A stretch of 64,000 nt of DNA, from contig JAWZYV010000685.1 of NCBI GenBank assembly GCA_038373885.1, positions 248,001 through 312,000 of the forward strand, read 5' to 3'. The notes under the pieces were generated by a model. The model was given only the letters and a program-made list of their open reading frames with translations. It did not search any database and was not told where the DNA came from. Both the position numbers and the translations under genes were made by a program. The stretch is from Cheiracanthium punctorium (Eukaryota; Arthropoda; Arachnida; Araneae; Cheiracanthiidae). Positions 1 through 53,900 of the stretch are shown piece after piece; the first letter of the stretch is position 1, and the number at the start of each line of letters is the position of its first letter.

Positions 1-711
1 CGTACTTAACAAAAGTACGTACTTCGGCTATAACGTACTTTTTATACCAAAGCCAAAAATAAAATTTTGCTTTTCTTAAGCATTTTATTTCCTTGTTCTC
101 GGAAATTTCAGTACTTTCAAAAACACTCGTTGTCAGTTTTCAGATTCTCTAGCGAGATGAATTGTGTATGAATGAAGGGAGCGATCTTTTATCTTTTTCG
201 CCTGCTAGGTAGGGCTAAGAACAAGACCATGTTTTTTATTTGTCATTCATCAATGTAAATGCCTCCTGAAAAGCCTTATCTATAATGATTCTGATGATAG
301 TGAAGATGAAACAGAGGAACCTATACCAAGCATACCCGACAGATTCAATGCTGCAAAAACATTATCACGATTTTTTGAATGCCGCATTGATGATGCAGAG
401 GCTCTACAAAAGTCTATTGTGGATATCCAAAGCGGTATTTTTAAAGTAGCATCTGCCCATTTAAAACAAAAGAAAATGACAGATTATTTATCTCAATAAA
501 AATTGTAAGTAATAAAGAATTTTCTCTGTTTAATTTAAATTTTAAAAAATCAGACCTGTTTAAAACACATATTACAATGAAATTATGAGCCCACTTTCTT
601 TTTTTTTGTGTAATATTGAATCTTACCGGCGGTACTGCTTATAATGTACTTCGGCTATAACGTACTACTTTTTTAGGTCCCGTGAGAGTACGTTATAACC
701 GGTGTCTACTG
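1..711 (+). pseudogene. pogo/Tigger-like transposon, 3' remnant with transposase C-terminus
   Basis: The frame ending at TAA 497-499 is open from about 253. It reads acidic DSDDSEDETEEPIPSIPDRF, then LSRFFECRIDDAEALQKSIV and ends MTDYLSQ. This is the acidic plus coiled tail seen at the C-terminus of Tigger/jerky-type transposases. The right end, around 690-711 (GTACGTTATAACCGGTGTCTACTG), is a pogo-type terminal inverted repeat. A subterminal GTACTTCGGCTATAACGTAC segment occurs at both about 20-39 and 648-667. The 5' part lies outside the window. Family assignment is from remembered consensus features. Confidence 0.65.
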
Positions 712-1357
712 TATTTAAATACTAATAGTTAACAACAGTTTTAATCTGTTTTACAATATTTCGTAAGGTGTAGAATATGCATCACATGTATTTTTCTATA
801 AATAGGTTACAATCATAAAAATTTTTAACAGAGTTACCAGGCGAAATACACGAAAGATGAGAGATAAAATGACAGTCAATTAATATCGTTTTAATATGCC
901 AATAATGAAACTAAAACATTAGGGGGGTTCAGTTGGGTCTGCCCCTGATGGTGCTCGAACAGCCGAGTTATATACCAACATATCAATGCATCACAGTGAT
1001 TAACTCTTATGCTTTGAAGCCTTTATTTTATTTTAATGAACTTTTATCTCACAACTAAACATTCTTTTTTTTTCCAAAACCAGAAAATATCAAACCTACT
1101 TTTTAATCTATTAAATAACACTATCCCCTGCCTATATATATATAAATAAATGTTTAAGAGGAAAAGAAATGCTATTGCATCTAACTACAAAAGCTATAAC
1201 TCTAAAGTATTAAAACAGAGCAGATTGTGACAGTCAAATTACAATGAAGATTACAGATGTAAAACAAGCATGGAAAATGATACATAAACTGCATTTTAAA
1301 CTGTGAACTTCTTTTTTTCATTAACAATGTAAAAAATCAACAGAGTGCTTCATTGAT

Positions 1358-1524
1358 ACAGTCAACTCTGGTTATAGTGAACTTTTAGGAATCATCAAAT
1401 TTCATCCACTATATCCGAAGTTCACTAAAACCAAAGTGTCCCCATGGTGAAAATTGTATGTGAATTGGGACTAATGGTTTATGTTCACTATAGCTGAAAG
1501 TTCACTATATCTGCAGTTGACTAT
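1358..1524. mobile_element. short Tigger-like MITE
   Basis: CAGTCAACTCTGGTTATAGT at the left end is mirrored by ACTATATCTGCAGTTGACT at the right, giving 20-25 bp imperfect inverted repeats around 110 bp of non-coding sequence. The left end follows a TA dinucleotide, the usual pogo target. No coding capacity. Confidence 0.6.
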
Positions 1525-1699
1525 TTTGATTAGGTGGATTGTGAGCACAGCTTACATTTAGATCAAATTAACTAAACATATAGCTATTTAAGGAGAAGAT
1601 AAATCAATATTAATATAGGAAGTAAAAAAAAAAAGTATTCAAATTAAAATAACAAAATTACAACTTCTTATTTTTTTAACAAAACAAAGAAAAAGGATA

Positions 1700-3080
1700 T
1701 ACAGTCAAACATGTATCTCGAGCCTGTATATCTCAAAAACCTCTACATGTCAAAATTTCTACAATTCCCTACATTTATAAACAAAATTCAATGTATTTTC
1801 CTTGTTTATCTTGAAAAAATTTCCTTCAAAACCTCTATACAGGGTTCCCACACTTTTTTGCAGTATGAATTCCAGGAGTTTTTAAGGAGTTTTCCAGGAG
1901 AAAATATAATTTTTCCAGGAGTATACATAAATACCTTTTCTAACCAAGCATCATCGAAAATGCTTTTTCCACCTGGCATCTTTAGGCAAATTGAAAAGGA
2001 TGAAAATCTCAGGATGGTTTAAAATTTTACTACTGTCACAGGCGTACAGATTATTTCCAACACACTGCCGCAAATGGCAAGCTTTGTAAACATGTACCCC
2101 GTGTACCAAAGAAGAGATAAGAGCATACAGCTCATATACCCATCACGAGATACTTTCGCAGTGACGTAAGAGCTAGCAGTTAGCAATAAAAGAGTTTGAG
2201 AATGCCAACGGGTTCATTTCAGGAACAAAATTATTGGATATGAGGAGAGCAGGGACGAATGTCTACCATGAATCGCGCCATCATTTGAACTTTTTGGGGT
2301 AAGCTTTCAGCCCACTGAAGTCATTAGTACAATCCTTGTCTCCTAGTCTGTGGCAGGAACGTCAATAAGCATGGCGGTGAATTGTTACACTTGAAACACG
2401 AGTCAAAAAAAAATTTCGGCAGATCGCACTTGCAAAAATTTTTTTTTGCACTTTAAATTCTAGAAAGAAAACTAAAATAAACAATATTTCCAGGAGTCGA
2501 TAGTAAAATTTCAGGAGTCTACAGAAAAATTAGTAAAATCCAGAAGTTTTCCAGGGCCCTTAATGTTTTAAACCAAAATCCAGGAGTTTTTAAGGATTTC
2601 CAGGAGGTGTATGAACCCTGTCTATAATCTTAAATTTTAGTTAAGTGTAGATTACAAAAATTAGGGCTTAAAGAGTAACTTTCTTCAACAAAAGTTGCAT
2701 ACTGATGCATTTAAAGAGACAACAAAAGAAGCAGAAAAGGCCGCATAATTCTGAACTTTTCTTGTCTCGGGTAAATTTTGCTACAAGGGATTCACAGCTC
2801 ATGTAACCTAAGAAAGCTAGCAGAAACAAAGGAAGTTAGACATCAAAAATCATTGAAAGACTATTCTTTTGTTAAAGGTACTTATTTATATTTTTAAAAG
2901 TGTTATGGATGTATGTAAAATAAATCAGGAATCATGCTGCTGTATTTTCTACACTAAAAGCAAATTAAAAAATGTTTTCAACTGACAGCATTTAAAACCT
3001 CTATAACTCAAAACCTCTTTATCTTGAATTTTTTCCCCTTTCCCATGAGATTTGAGATAGACAGGTTCAACCATATTTTT
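1700..3080. mobile_element. pogo-like non-autonomous element with a nested insertion
   Basis: The left part (ACAGTCAAACATGTATCTCG, then repeated 'ctgtatatctcaaaaacctct' themes) is echoed inverted at 2990-3075, where 'cctctataactcaaaacctc' and 'gagatagacaggttcaacc' occur. Exact ends are uncertain. The middle is occupied by the hAT-like element 1840-2620. Confidence 0.4.
1840..2620. mobile_element. hAT-like MITE (CAGGGTTC ends)
   Basis: Starts CAGGGTTCCCACAC and ends GTGTATGAACCCTG, an imperfect inverted repeat. The flanks share tctata, a short probable target-site duplication. Internally it is rich in repeated 'ccaggagttttt' motifs on both arms. No intact protein. Confidence 0.6.
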
Positions 3081-3510
3081 AAAGGACCATGATAAACATA
3101 ATTAAAGTAGTACATTTCCACCACTATAACTTGTCTAACAGACTGTAAAAGTAGATCTAGCCATTTTGAGAAAACATTTTATTAAAAAAACTTTCACTCA
3201 TTTCAGATTTTAGTCAATGTTTTATTAAGGAGTAAATTAACCATATAACTAACCATATTAGTTAATTACATTAATTATTTAGTTAATTACTAAAAATACT
3301 TTTAAAAATAAACAAGTAAATAAAGATTCTTTTTAAGCATAAATAAAATTTTACTGGGGTTAAGAGACTAGGTATTAATATAAAAATAATAATTATGTCA
3401 TTAATAAAGGAAATTTATAAAAGTTTTGAATGTCCTGTAAAAATAAAAACATTACAGAAGTGTGTGTGTGAGTGGGGACGGGGGTATTCCATTTAAGCAT
3501 AGTGAAATAC

Positions 3511-44604
<41,094 letters not shown>

Positions 44605-44903
44605 ATGGGCCGTCACTGTTCAGCATTCGGCTGCACGAATAACAATCAAAAAAGAAAATGCAAAGAGAAAGGGATTAGTTTCCACAGTTTTCCTTTGCAC
44701 GACCCGGAGAGATTAAAAAAATGGCTCGTAAACTTGCGACGAAAAGATTTTTTGCCGACTCCATATTCAGCTGTCTGTTCTGAACATTTTAAGGAAGATG
44801 ATTTTATTTATCAAATGTTCACAAAAACCCGGCTACTGAAAAAGGATGCAGTTCCGGTTAAATTCAGTTTTAAAGCGGAAGAAAACTTCCCACAGCCTTT
44901 AAA
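44605..44903 (+). CDS. THAP-domain exon
   Basis: ATG at 44605-44607 begins MGRHCSAFGCTNN. The C2CH zinc ligands are Cys5, Cys10, Cys58 and His61 (CSEHF). Other THAP hallmarks are present: FHSFPLHDPERLKKW with its invariant Pro and Trp, and the AVPVKF box near residue 82 (AVPTIF in the consensus). THAP domains bind DNA and occur in P-element transposases and host regulators. A read-through stop (TAA) lies immediately inside the donor, so an unspliced form would be a 100-residue THAP-only protein. Confidence 0.9.
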
Positions 44904-47900
44904 GTAAGTAATATTAACTAAATCGATTTTAACTTCTACGGAAGGTAAGGGTTTTATTTTTCCGTGGACGAAAAGGTAGGGGGAGTGGCTAATCCGAAAC
45001 GAGTTACTCGGCATCGCAGAAAAATTATGATGCTGGATTGTGCTGATTATCTCATACTTTAAATTTATGCGATAAGTTAGAACACTTATTTTGAATATGA
45101 TTATCTTTTTCGGATTGTAATCAATATTTAATTTAATAAGGAATCGCCTATATAGGCAAATGTTCATCAATGATAGTTATTAAAAAAATGTTTGCTGGAT
45201 TAAAAAAAAAATTCATGACTTTCGTTGCTCGGCAGTTGCATTTCGATATTTTTGAAATTCATTTTTATTAGCAAAATTATTCAATAAATTATACAGCTAA
45301 TACGCGTATTTATTTTTTCTTTACATTTATTCATTGATTGCTTAAACTTGTTATTCTTAAATAAAAAAAAAATGTTATCTTAACTATTTTTCCTGTGTGT
45401 TGTTAATTATGTGAGTTTGTTGTCTCTTTTATGAAATAGATACACGCAAATTACTCGGAATTGTGTACTGTAATATCAATTATACACAGAATTTTAATAT
45501 TAAACTTTACAAATCAATAAAATGTAAGAATAAATCATATTTAATTAACAGATTGTATATGCTTTTCATATACAATTTATTGAATATTGATATTTCTCCT
45601 ATAAATCCTCTTAGGAAAGTATCAATAATTTATTATTGTTATTTAACATACGAAATTTAATATCTTACATTCCACAAAATATATGAAATTTGTAAAATAA
45701 GTCCAAATGGTATAAAAATTTGTTGTTTGAAATTTTAATGTAAAGCTATACACTGCCACGCATTTAAAATTTACAGTATATTTATATCCCCATCATCATC
45801 CCTATCCAACTTTTTTTTTTTTCTCCCCATTCTCCTCTCAATATTTGAATATTATATTTTGTCAGTTGGGAAACTGGAGACCAATTTTTCATTTCACTTT
45901 TAGTGGACCTTTTCTGACTGAAAAATACAACTATTTTGTAAAAACAGAAATACTGTGTTGTAGCTTAGTTTATTCACATTACAAAACTTTTTTTTTTTTT
46001 GTATACCTATGTTGCTGGTTTAAGGGGGGGGGAATTTCAAACCTCACTAAAAATTCTCAATAACACTGCCCTTGGTGTAATAGAGGAAACCTTTTCTGTC
46101 AGATTGAAGAGTTTTATTCGAGAATAATACAATAGGATAGTCAGAATGAGACTTTTCAGCTACATTTTGTTTTTTATTACAGCTTGAATACCTTTGGAAA
46201 AAACAATGAGCAGATATAGTATTATTTATATTATTGTGAACTTTTCCTAAGTCAAATTGCATAATATAATATTTTCGTTTTAATTTCGAGGGTTAAATTA
46301 GATTTTCTGTCAATTTTACTTAGTTGCTATGACAGGGGGCGATCCAGGAATTTTTTCGAAGATCCCATTTTTGTGAATTTTCATGCCAATTTTTAATAAA
46401 AGTCACTTGGCTAAGCTTCGATATACCCCCTACATTTTTTTCGCGCCAAAACGCTCGACTCATTTTCTTATTTTTTCAGTTTTTTTACTACTTTTTTCAT
46501 CAAAATGAACGGTGGGGTTGGGGGGGCAGTGTCCCCCCTCACATAAAAGTCAAATTATTTTTTAAATTTAAGTTTTTCAAAATTTTTACCCAAAATTCTT
46601 GTTAGAAAATGCGATTTCTGTGTCCATCAATTCTTAAATTTCCTTGAATGTATTCGTGTATAGATTCCTAACTGTAAATTATTTCTACAATTTTTCTATA
46701 GTTTTTGCGCTTTCGGAAACGCATTTTTATGGCCCTAAATTTTTGTTCAAAAACGCGAATTCTATGTTCATCAAATCTTAAATTTTCTTGATTTTTATTG
46801 TTGTTTACATTCTTAAACCTAAATTTTTTGTAGAATTCTAATTCTTATAGTTTTTTCGGCTTCGGAAATGTGGTTTCACGGCCATTTTTTTATTTTTCGC
46901 TATCGAAAACGGCCTTTGGCGCAAAAAAAAAAAAAGCCAAAAATCGAGGTAGGGGGTATATCGAAAGTGTGCCGGTAGTATGTGTGTGAAGGGGTCGTTT
47001 CAATTGTGAATAGATCGTTTTAATCAATTTCATTTTTGTGAAGGGACTACAACAGATCCAATTTTCTTATGCATCGAGATTCGCATGTTTAGTAATATTG
47101 CATAGATGCAAATTTTTTCACTGAAATTAAGCTAATAGATAAAATGTAAATTATTGCAATATAGACAATTAGTCTCTCAATGTCCTGCTATGAATTTCAC
47201 AGCTTCACTCTCCTGCAATTTTTGACAGACTTCTAAAACAAAAGGAAATTCTATATTCAATGTGTGTAATGCTTTTTTGGTGGGTGTGGTGGGAGAGTAA
47301 GGTTTAGGACCCTCTTCGAATACATTAATTTCTTGGATTTACAGCATTTATGCTAGCTCTGCTCGTTTGCTGGAACACAGACGAGACAAGAATTTTTTTC
47401 CGAATTTCTTTGATGTGGTGCATAACACCATGTTAATTCCAGCTCGACTTGTTTGCTGGAGCATAGGTGAAGGAAAGGACTCTTGTTTATGTTAGTAATG
47501 TTGATAGCATTTAATTAATTAGATTATTCAATGCAAACAATACATTAATTAATTAGATTAAAATCAAGAATCTGAGAGAGTGACACACATGCGATTCATG
47601 CCATCTCAGATTTTCACCAAAATATTCCCACTTGTTATTTATCTTATCAATGTAGCAAAGCCAGAATATTTCATTCCAAAGTTGAGTTGATTGTTTTTTA
47701 TTATCCCCTGAAAAAAGGACTGTGCAGCACACAAAAATGGGTGTTTTTCTCAGATGTAGAAAATGCTGTGGTCGAAAACTCATTGCAGGAACAACTTGCC
47801 ACAAAATTTCTTTCATATCTGGAATATTAGAGGAATTAACTTTATGAAGAATATGAGAAATCTGTGGCAGGTTGTTGCCGCAAGGTCACTGAAAATCACA

Positions 47901-50900
47901 AAAAGATGCATTTTCAACATTTTTTTGTCATTTTTAAAGCTTAACCATAGCATGGGCCTTCCAGTTTCCATGGCAAAAAGAAATGTCCTTTCAGAAACAT
48001 GTATTAGCACTTATAAAAAAATGCATATATTGTTGAGGCAAGTTGAATGCACTTTTAAATTTATAAGACCAATGTCTGAAAATATTTGTTTTTGACCGAT
48101 ATTTGAAGTGTCATAAATTCTTGCTGCTGAGGCTTATTGAAAAATCTTTGATGTTAGTGCTATTGTCTATTACTTGTCTTTACAAAAAAAACATTAACTT
48201 CACAGAGGCAAATTGTTTTTAAAAAATTAATTATTATTATTTTTTAACACCCCTATACTTGCAGTTGAAACTATTTTGCTTCTCGGAACTATTGCAATTT
48301 TTTCTTACACTGTACACTACACCCTGCATGTTGGAGCTTGAATGGAAAAATGTATTCAGTCAGCACTGTCAATATTTTTACATTTATAAGAGTTTCTTAT
48401 AACAGTAGTCCCCAATACCCTGTCTGTCTGGATTAAATGGTACTGGAATAATCAAGGAACATTAAATCAAAACAGTCTAAACTATAAAAAATCAAAATAT
48501 GAACAATGAATTCCTCTTTAGCAGGCCGTGTCAAATTTATCAAACTTTGTCCGGTCTGCAACAATCAAAAGGTTGGGGAGCAAAGTCTTCTAAAAACTCC
48601 TCTGAACACCTTTTAAGTTTGAGACTAAAAGGATCAGCACCAGACATTGTATAGGAGTGAAGAAGCTAGTGCTTTGATGTATGGTTTCAGTATTATTGCA
48701 TATTGGCATTCAACCAGGGCAGGGTTTCGAACCCACCCACAAATCTAAAAAAAAACAGATGGGTTTTTTAAATAAACCACTTAAAAAACCCACACAGAAA
48801 TGGGTTTTAGTTTTGGAGGGGGGTTATTAAACGTCAACATTTTTTCTTTCTTTCAATTAAATCATTTGTTATTTGACATTAAATATATATATAATGTTAC
48901 CTAACATAACTTAGTGCATTATATTATGTTATATATATATATATAACTAATAAGTAAAACACAATATATATTGCAAATAAGACATACCTTACATTATAAA
49001 TATAACAGCCAGAAGCAAGAATTAGAAACCACAAGTGGAAAAATAATAATAATAATAATAAATAAGAAGCTGAGCGAAATAAAGTACAACAATCAATGTG
49101 AAAATAGAATGGAATAGAAATTATAACCACTGTCAACATCTTCAGTAGCCACAAACAGTGAATGATAATTAAAAACAAACAAAATAGTTATTTATATATA
49201 TATATATATATAATATTTAGAAAATTTATATAGAAAAAACCCCCCCAAGCCAGTCATTGTCAATACATCAAATGACTGTAAATGATAATTTTGTTGTATT
49301 TTTAGATAAAGTTCAACTATACATATATATATATCAGTTTAATATTATATAATTATTTTTCCAACTTCAACATAAAGAACAATAACCTTTTTAAAAAGAA
49401 TGTGTTACCCGTGTTAACAAGTTAACCCTCCAAAATTGTGATGTTAGAATTTGCACCTGGAGTCAGGGTCAAATGTTAGTATAACCCTTATATTTGGCTT
49501 CGTAAATACCACTTTCTCACTAACCCTTGAAGTAGCTCGCTTTGCTGAGTTAACTCCAGGGCTTAAAGATAGTGAATACGGCCCTATGATACCCAGGAGC
49601 AGAATTATAACCAGTGTTTTGTAACATGACCTCAAACAATTGAAAATGTTCTGCAGGCATTTTATCCAAATTTAACAGACCGTACTGAAAAGAAAAATAG
49701 CTGTAAAATGTAATTAACTGGTATACTCTTTATTACACTTTTATGGTTAAACATGACAATTAATTATTTAAAACCAAGACAGATTCAGAATTTGCAATTC
49801 TGTCGATGAAGTAACAGACAACTTTGTTATGCCACATTTTTCAATAACCAATGAAATATAGTGAAGTCTCATTCAAAAATGGGGAAAATGTCTCCTAACC
49901 TGGTTTCAGTAGCAGTACTACACATAGCTTTTGATATGAGTTTCAGATAAGACTCCTATTATACAGGGATCATATGGAAGGAACTCTAGCTCCAGGTATT
50001 CAGCCCCGATGAAGGACGGAGAGTTATTTTTGTCATTGCTCCATTCTCTGGAGGCTGCATTGCATAAAACATTGTGAGAGAAGGCATGATAAAGAGCACT
50101 TTGTTTATAAGTGTTCTGCATGCACTGTGGTTGTTCTATGACGTACGCTGCACTTTTAAGCACTTTCTGCTTCCGGGCTAGTACAACACAGTAGTCTTAA
50201 AAAGAAAAAGATGCTGTATTAAATTTTTTTAATAACAAACAAAACCTTAATACAGGATAATAATTTTGAAAATCACATACTTATTGATTAGAAACAAAAC
50301 AGGTCCTATGCATTAATTATATCCACAGAGGCATGTGTACTTGTTACTGATTTGGTATTAAGCCCAAGAATGGAAAATATTCAGCTTTAGTTTGCTCGAC
50401 AGTTCTTTAAATCTATGTTACATTCAATGGAGCATTTCATATATTCATGTAACTTGTTACAGATTTTTTTATTATTATTAGAATGCAAGAATTAAATAGT
50501 TTGTGCATTATCTTCTTTTTTTAAATGGAAATTAAAAATCCATGTCATTTGTAATCGTTATTTTGTTCTTAGAAAATTCTACCACTTTTTTCAAGACGTA
50601 GGAGGCTTACTATGTTATGTTTGAGGGGCAAGTGGGATAAGCAAATGTAACAGTTTTTGATAGGGAGGTAGAAAGGTGTCAATAAATCAGTTTTGTCACA
50701 CTTGTGTTATAATAAATTTTTTAATTTTCACACCACCTTATAAAGTTTGTGTATTGGTTAAAACATTTCTACTGTTATAGAAGATTTATACACAAAACAC
50801 TATAAAATTCCAACCTATCAGCAAAGCAAATTAACAATCATCTAATGCTGATAATAATTTTAAGATAGTGAACTTCCACTATAAGTACATTTTGTGTGTT

Positions 50901-53900
50901 AAAACTAAGTAAAAGTTATTTTACATTATGACACAAGAGGAGTGTTAGGCATTGTGACGTGGAGTCTGATCAAAATGTACCCCAAAAAAAAAGTGTTATA
51001 TAAATTATGGAAGCTCCTTTAATAAGTAGCTGAGTAAAATTAGTTTTGTAAAAAGTTACTTGTATTTTATTTTTTACTTAAATCTCTTTTTTTTTTTTTT
51101 TTCCCACAGAGAAAAGATGGAAAACTTAAAAAAACCAATGGAAAACCCAAAGAAACCAATGGAAAACCTGAAGAAATCACAAGTCCCTCTTGGAAAACAC
51201 ATTGCTACTGCCCGAAGAGAGAAAAGATGTAATAAATGTGGTTTTGTTACATTTTCTCTACATGTTTTGTACAGCCATAAATACAGATGTAAAGGACAGC
51301 TTCTTGGAAAGCCCTCAGTTTGTTCTTACTGTAAACGAAAATTCAATTTTATAACATTATACAGAAGTCACATGAAAACATGTGTTAAAAAAGGCTTTAA
51401 AAAGCCCATTAATGAAAATAAAGTAAAAAATAAGCAATCTGAAAAGCAGGAAGATATTTCATCCAGTAAATTTTCTTTTTCTTGTCCAATATGCCATGCT
51501 TCTTTTAAATCAAAAACAAAATTTGTAAATCATTTAAAGCAACCAAATTGTACTTCTCAGCCAACAGTCAAGAAAAGTTCCTTTTCTGCTAGAAAATCTA
51601 TTAGTCATGATAAAAGTTCAAAATTGTCAAGTAATAATAAGAAAAATCTTTCTGCTTTTAAACTTCACGATGATGTGTATCGATCAGAAGAGACTCAACA
51701 ACATCGGTGTTTGTGGTGCAAAAGTGAATACCCAACAGAGAAATTACTTTTCATGCATTTTCAAATGAATGAAAATTGCGCTATTGCTTATTATCAAAAA
51801 GTTCGTTCTGATTTAACTAAAAAAGTATCTTCAAAGGCAAGGAAAACATTGAATGTAGTTGCAAGAAAATCTTTTCCTCACCGTAAGCAGTCAGAAGCCT
51901 ATAGTCATCCGGTTAGCTCTGTTAGTAAAAAAGCTAGGAAGTCACTACCATCATCATTGAAAAAGAAGGCTTACAATGAATCTCGCAGGAATGTATCAAG
52001 GAGTGCTTTGAACCAATGTCCAGTATGCTATAAAGATTTCCCAGACACGTTCACTTTCTACCAACACCAGAAAATGATGAATCATTGGGGAAAGGCTACA
52101 AAATCTATTCCTAGCTCCTGCAAATGCCCATTTTGTGAAAAGGAATTTTTACATATAACATCTAGAAATGTGCATGTACTTAATCATTCTGATAGGTCTG
52201 ATAGAGAAATAAAAAATTTCCTGCGAAATTGTTCCTGTAGTATTTGTTCTGTTAGTTTTGTTTCTGAATTGGCCAAGATGCAGCATATGAAAATAGAGCA
52301 TCCTGGACAAGTCAGTGGTTCCAACACAAGTGATAATGAAGGTACCAATAAACAAAAGATGTCTTCAGTACCAACTTCTGTTAAGAAAAAGCTTAGACAG
52401 CAACCGAATACATGTCCCATATGCTCAAAAGCCTTTTCCCATACTGTACTTCGCAATAAGCATTTTAATGAAATTCACCTAAAAATATTTGAGTGTCAAT
52501 TTTGTAACACTAAATTTAAAAGTACTTCCAGCTTAACAAGTCATATACAACAAATCCATGGTAAAAATTTGAATTGTAAGGGTTGTAAAGCTAGTTTTAG
52601 CAATGAATTGGAACTCTTGCAACATATAATAAAATATCATCCTAACCAAGATACTAATTCACTTTTACCCTCTAAACCTGTAAAAAGTACTTCGTCTAAA
52701 GAGAAATTTGAAGATGTAACAGATGAAATTAAAATACGCCGTACTGAAAGAGCAGGCTCTAGTGGTAGCTCTAATGTCGAATTCTACTGTGATGTCTGTA
52801 ATATTGGATACAAAAAATTATGTGGCTTAACAAGTCATCGTATGTCTAAACTCCACAAGGAAACTTTAGTAAAAAGTCTTGATGCAGTTCAAAAGTCACT
52901 CTCTGACATACCTCCATCGTCAACTTCTGCATCTCCACGAGTAGTGAAACAGCCAGAAATATTAACCTGTTCTGAATGTTCAGAAGAATTCATCAACATT
53001 AAGGACTTTGTACCTCATCGGCTAAGCCACTTCAGCTATCAGAGTAGATATTTAAAAATTAATGAATTGAATCCTTATATGTGTGAAATATGTTCTGATG
53101 TATTGGACAGTCATTCTCAAGTTCAGCTGCATTTATTTTGGCATTTGCAGGTAGAATCAACATCTAATAAAAATAATAGTCTGGCACCAAGTAAAAGTGA
53201 AACCATTGTACCTGATCGTCTCAGTGGTCAGCATGTTGCTAAAAAGTCATTCAGTAAGCCAACAAATGAAACTCAACAAGAAGTTATTATTGGAGGAGTA
53301 GCTAAGACGCTGTTTACTTGTGAAGCTTGCAATATTAGTTTTACTACAAAAGTACACTATAATATGCATGTACGGAAATTATGTAAAAAACTTAAAACAT
53401 TTCAGCCTATTTTAAAGTATTCAATAATTAGAAATGAAATGGATGACTCACTTGATGCATCTGAAACTGGCATTGCTTATTGTCAAAATTGCAATTTCAT
53501 GTTTGCTTCAGATAAAAAGCTTGAACAGCATAAAGAATATTGTATTGAATATCATTTTGATGATTCTGAAGATCTTTTGATGAATTCAGATGCTGTGAAA
53601 TCTGCATTAAATCTCAACACTGCTGTAGCTGGTTGTGTAACTTGTGCTGCCTTGTTTGAAGACATTTCGAATATTGAAAACCATCTAATTTCCCATCAAA
53701 CAGATACATTTCCTGCTGAAGCTACTGATGTTTTATTGTGTGCTGTTTGTAACTGCTTATTTTCTTTAAGTGCATTTAAAGATCACAAAGATTTCTGCAA
53801 GATTCCTGTTAACACTGGAGAAAAAGTTAATAGTTCTAAACATTTTGCTGTCTTGAAGTCTGCTTTAGAATTGCGTTGCGCTCAAGCTGCTTGTGTGTGT

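Noticed and set aside
52149..52456. Minus-strand frames inside the zinc-finger exon
   Set aside because: Shadows of the strong plus-strand coding frame.
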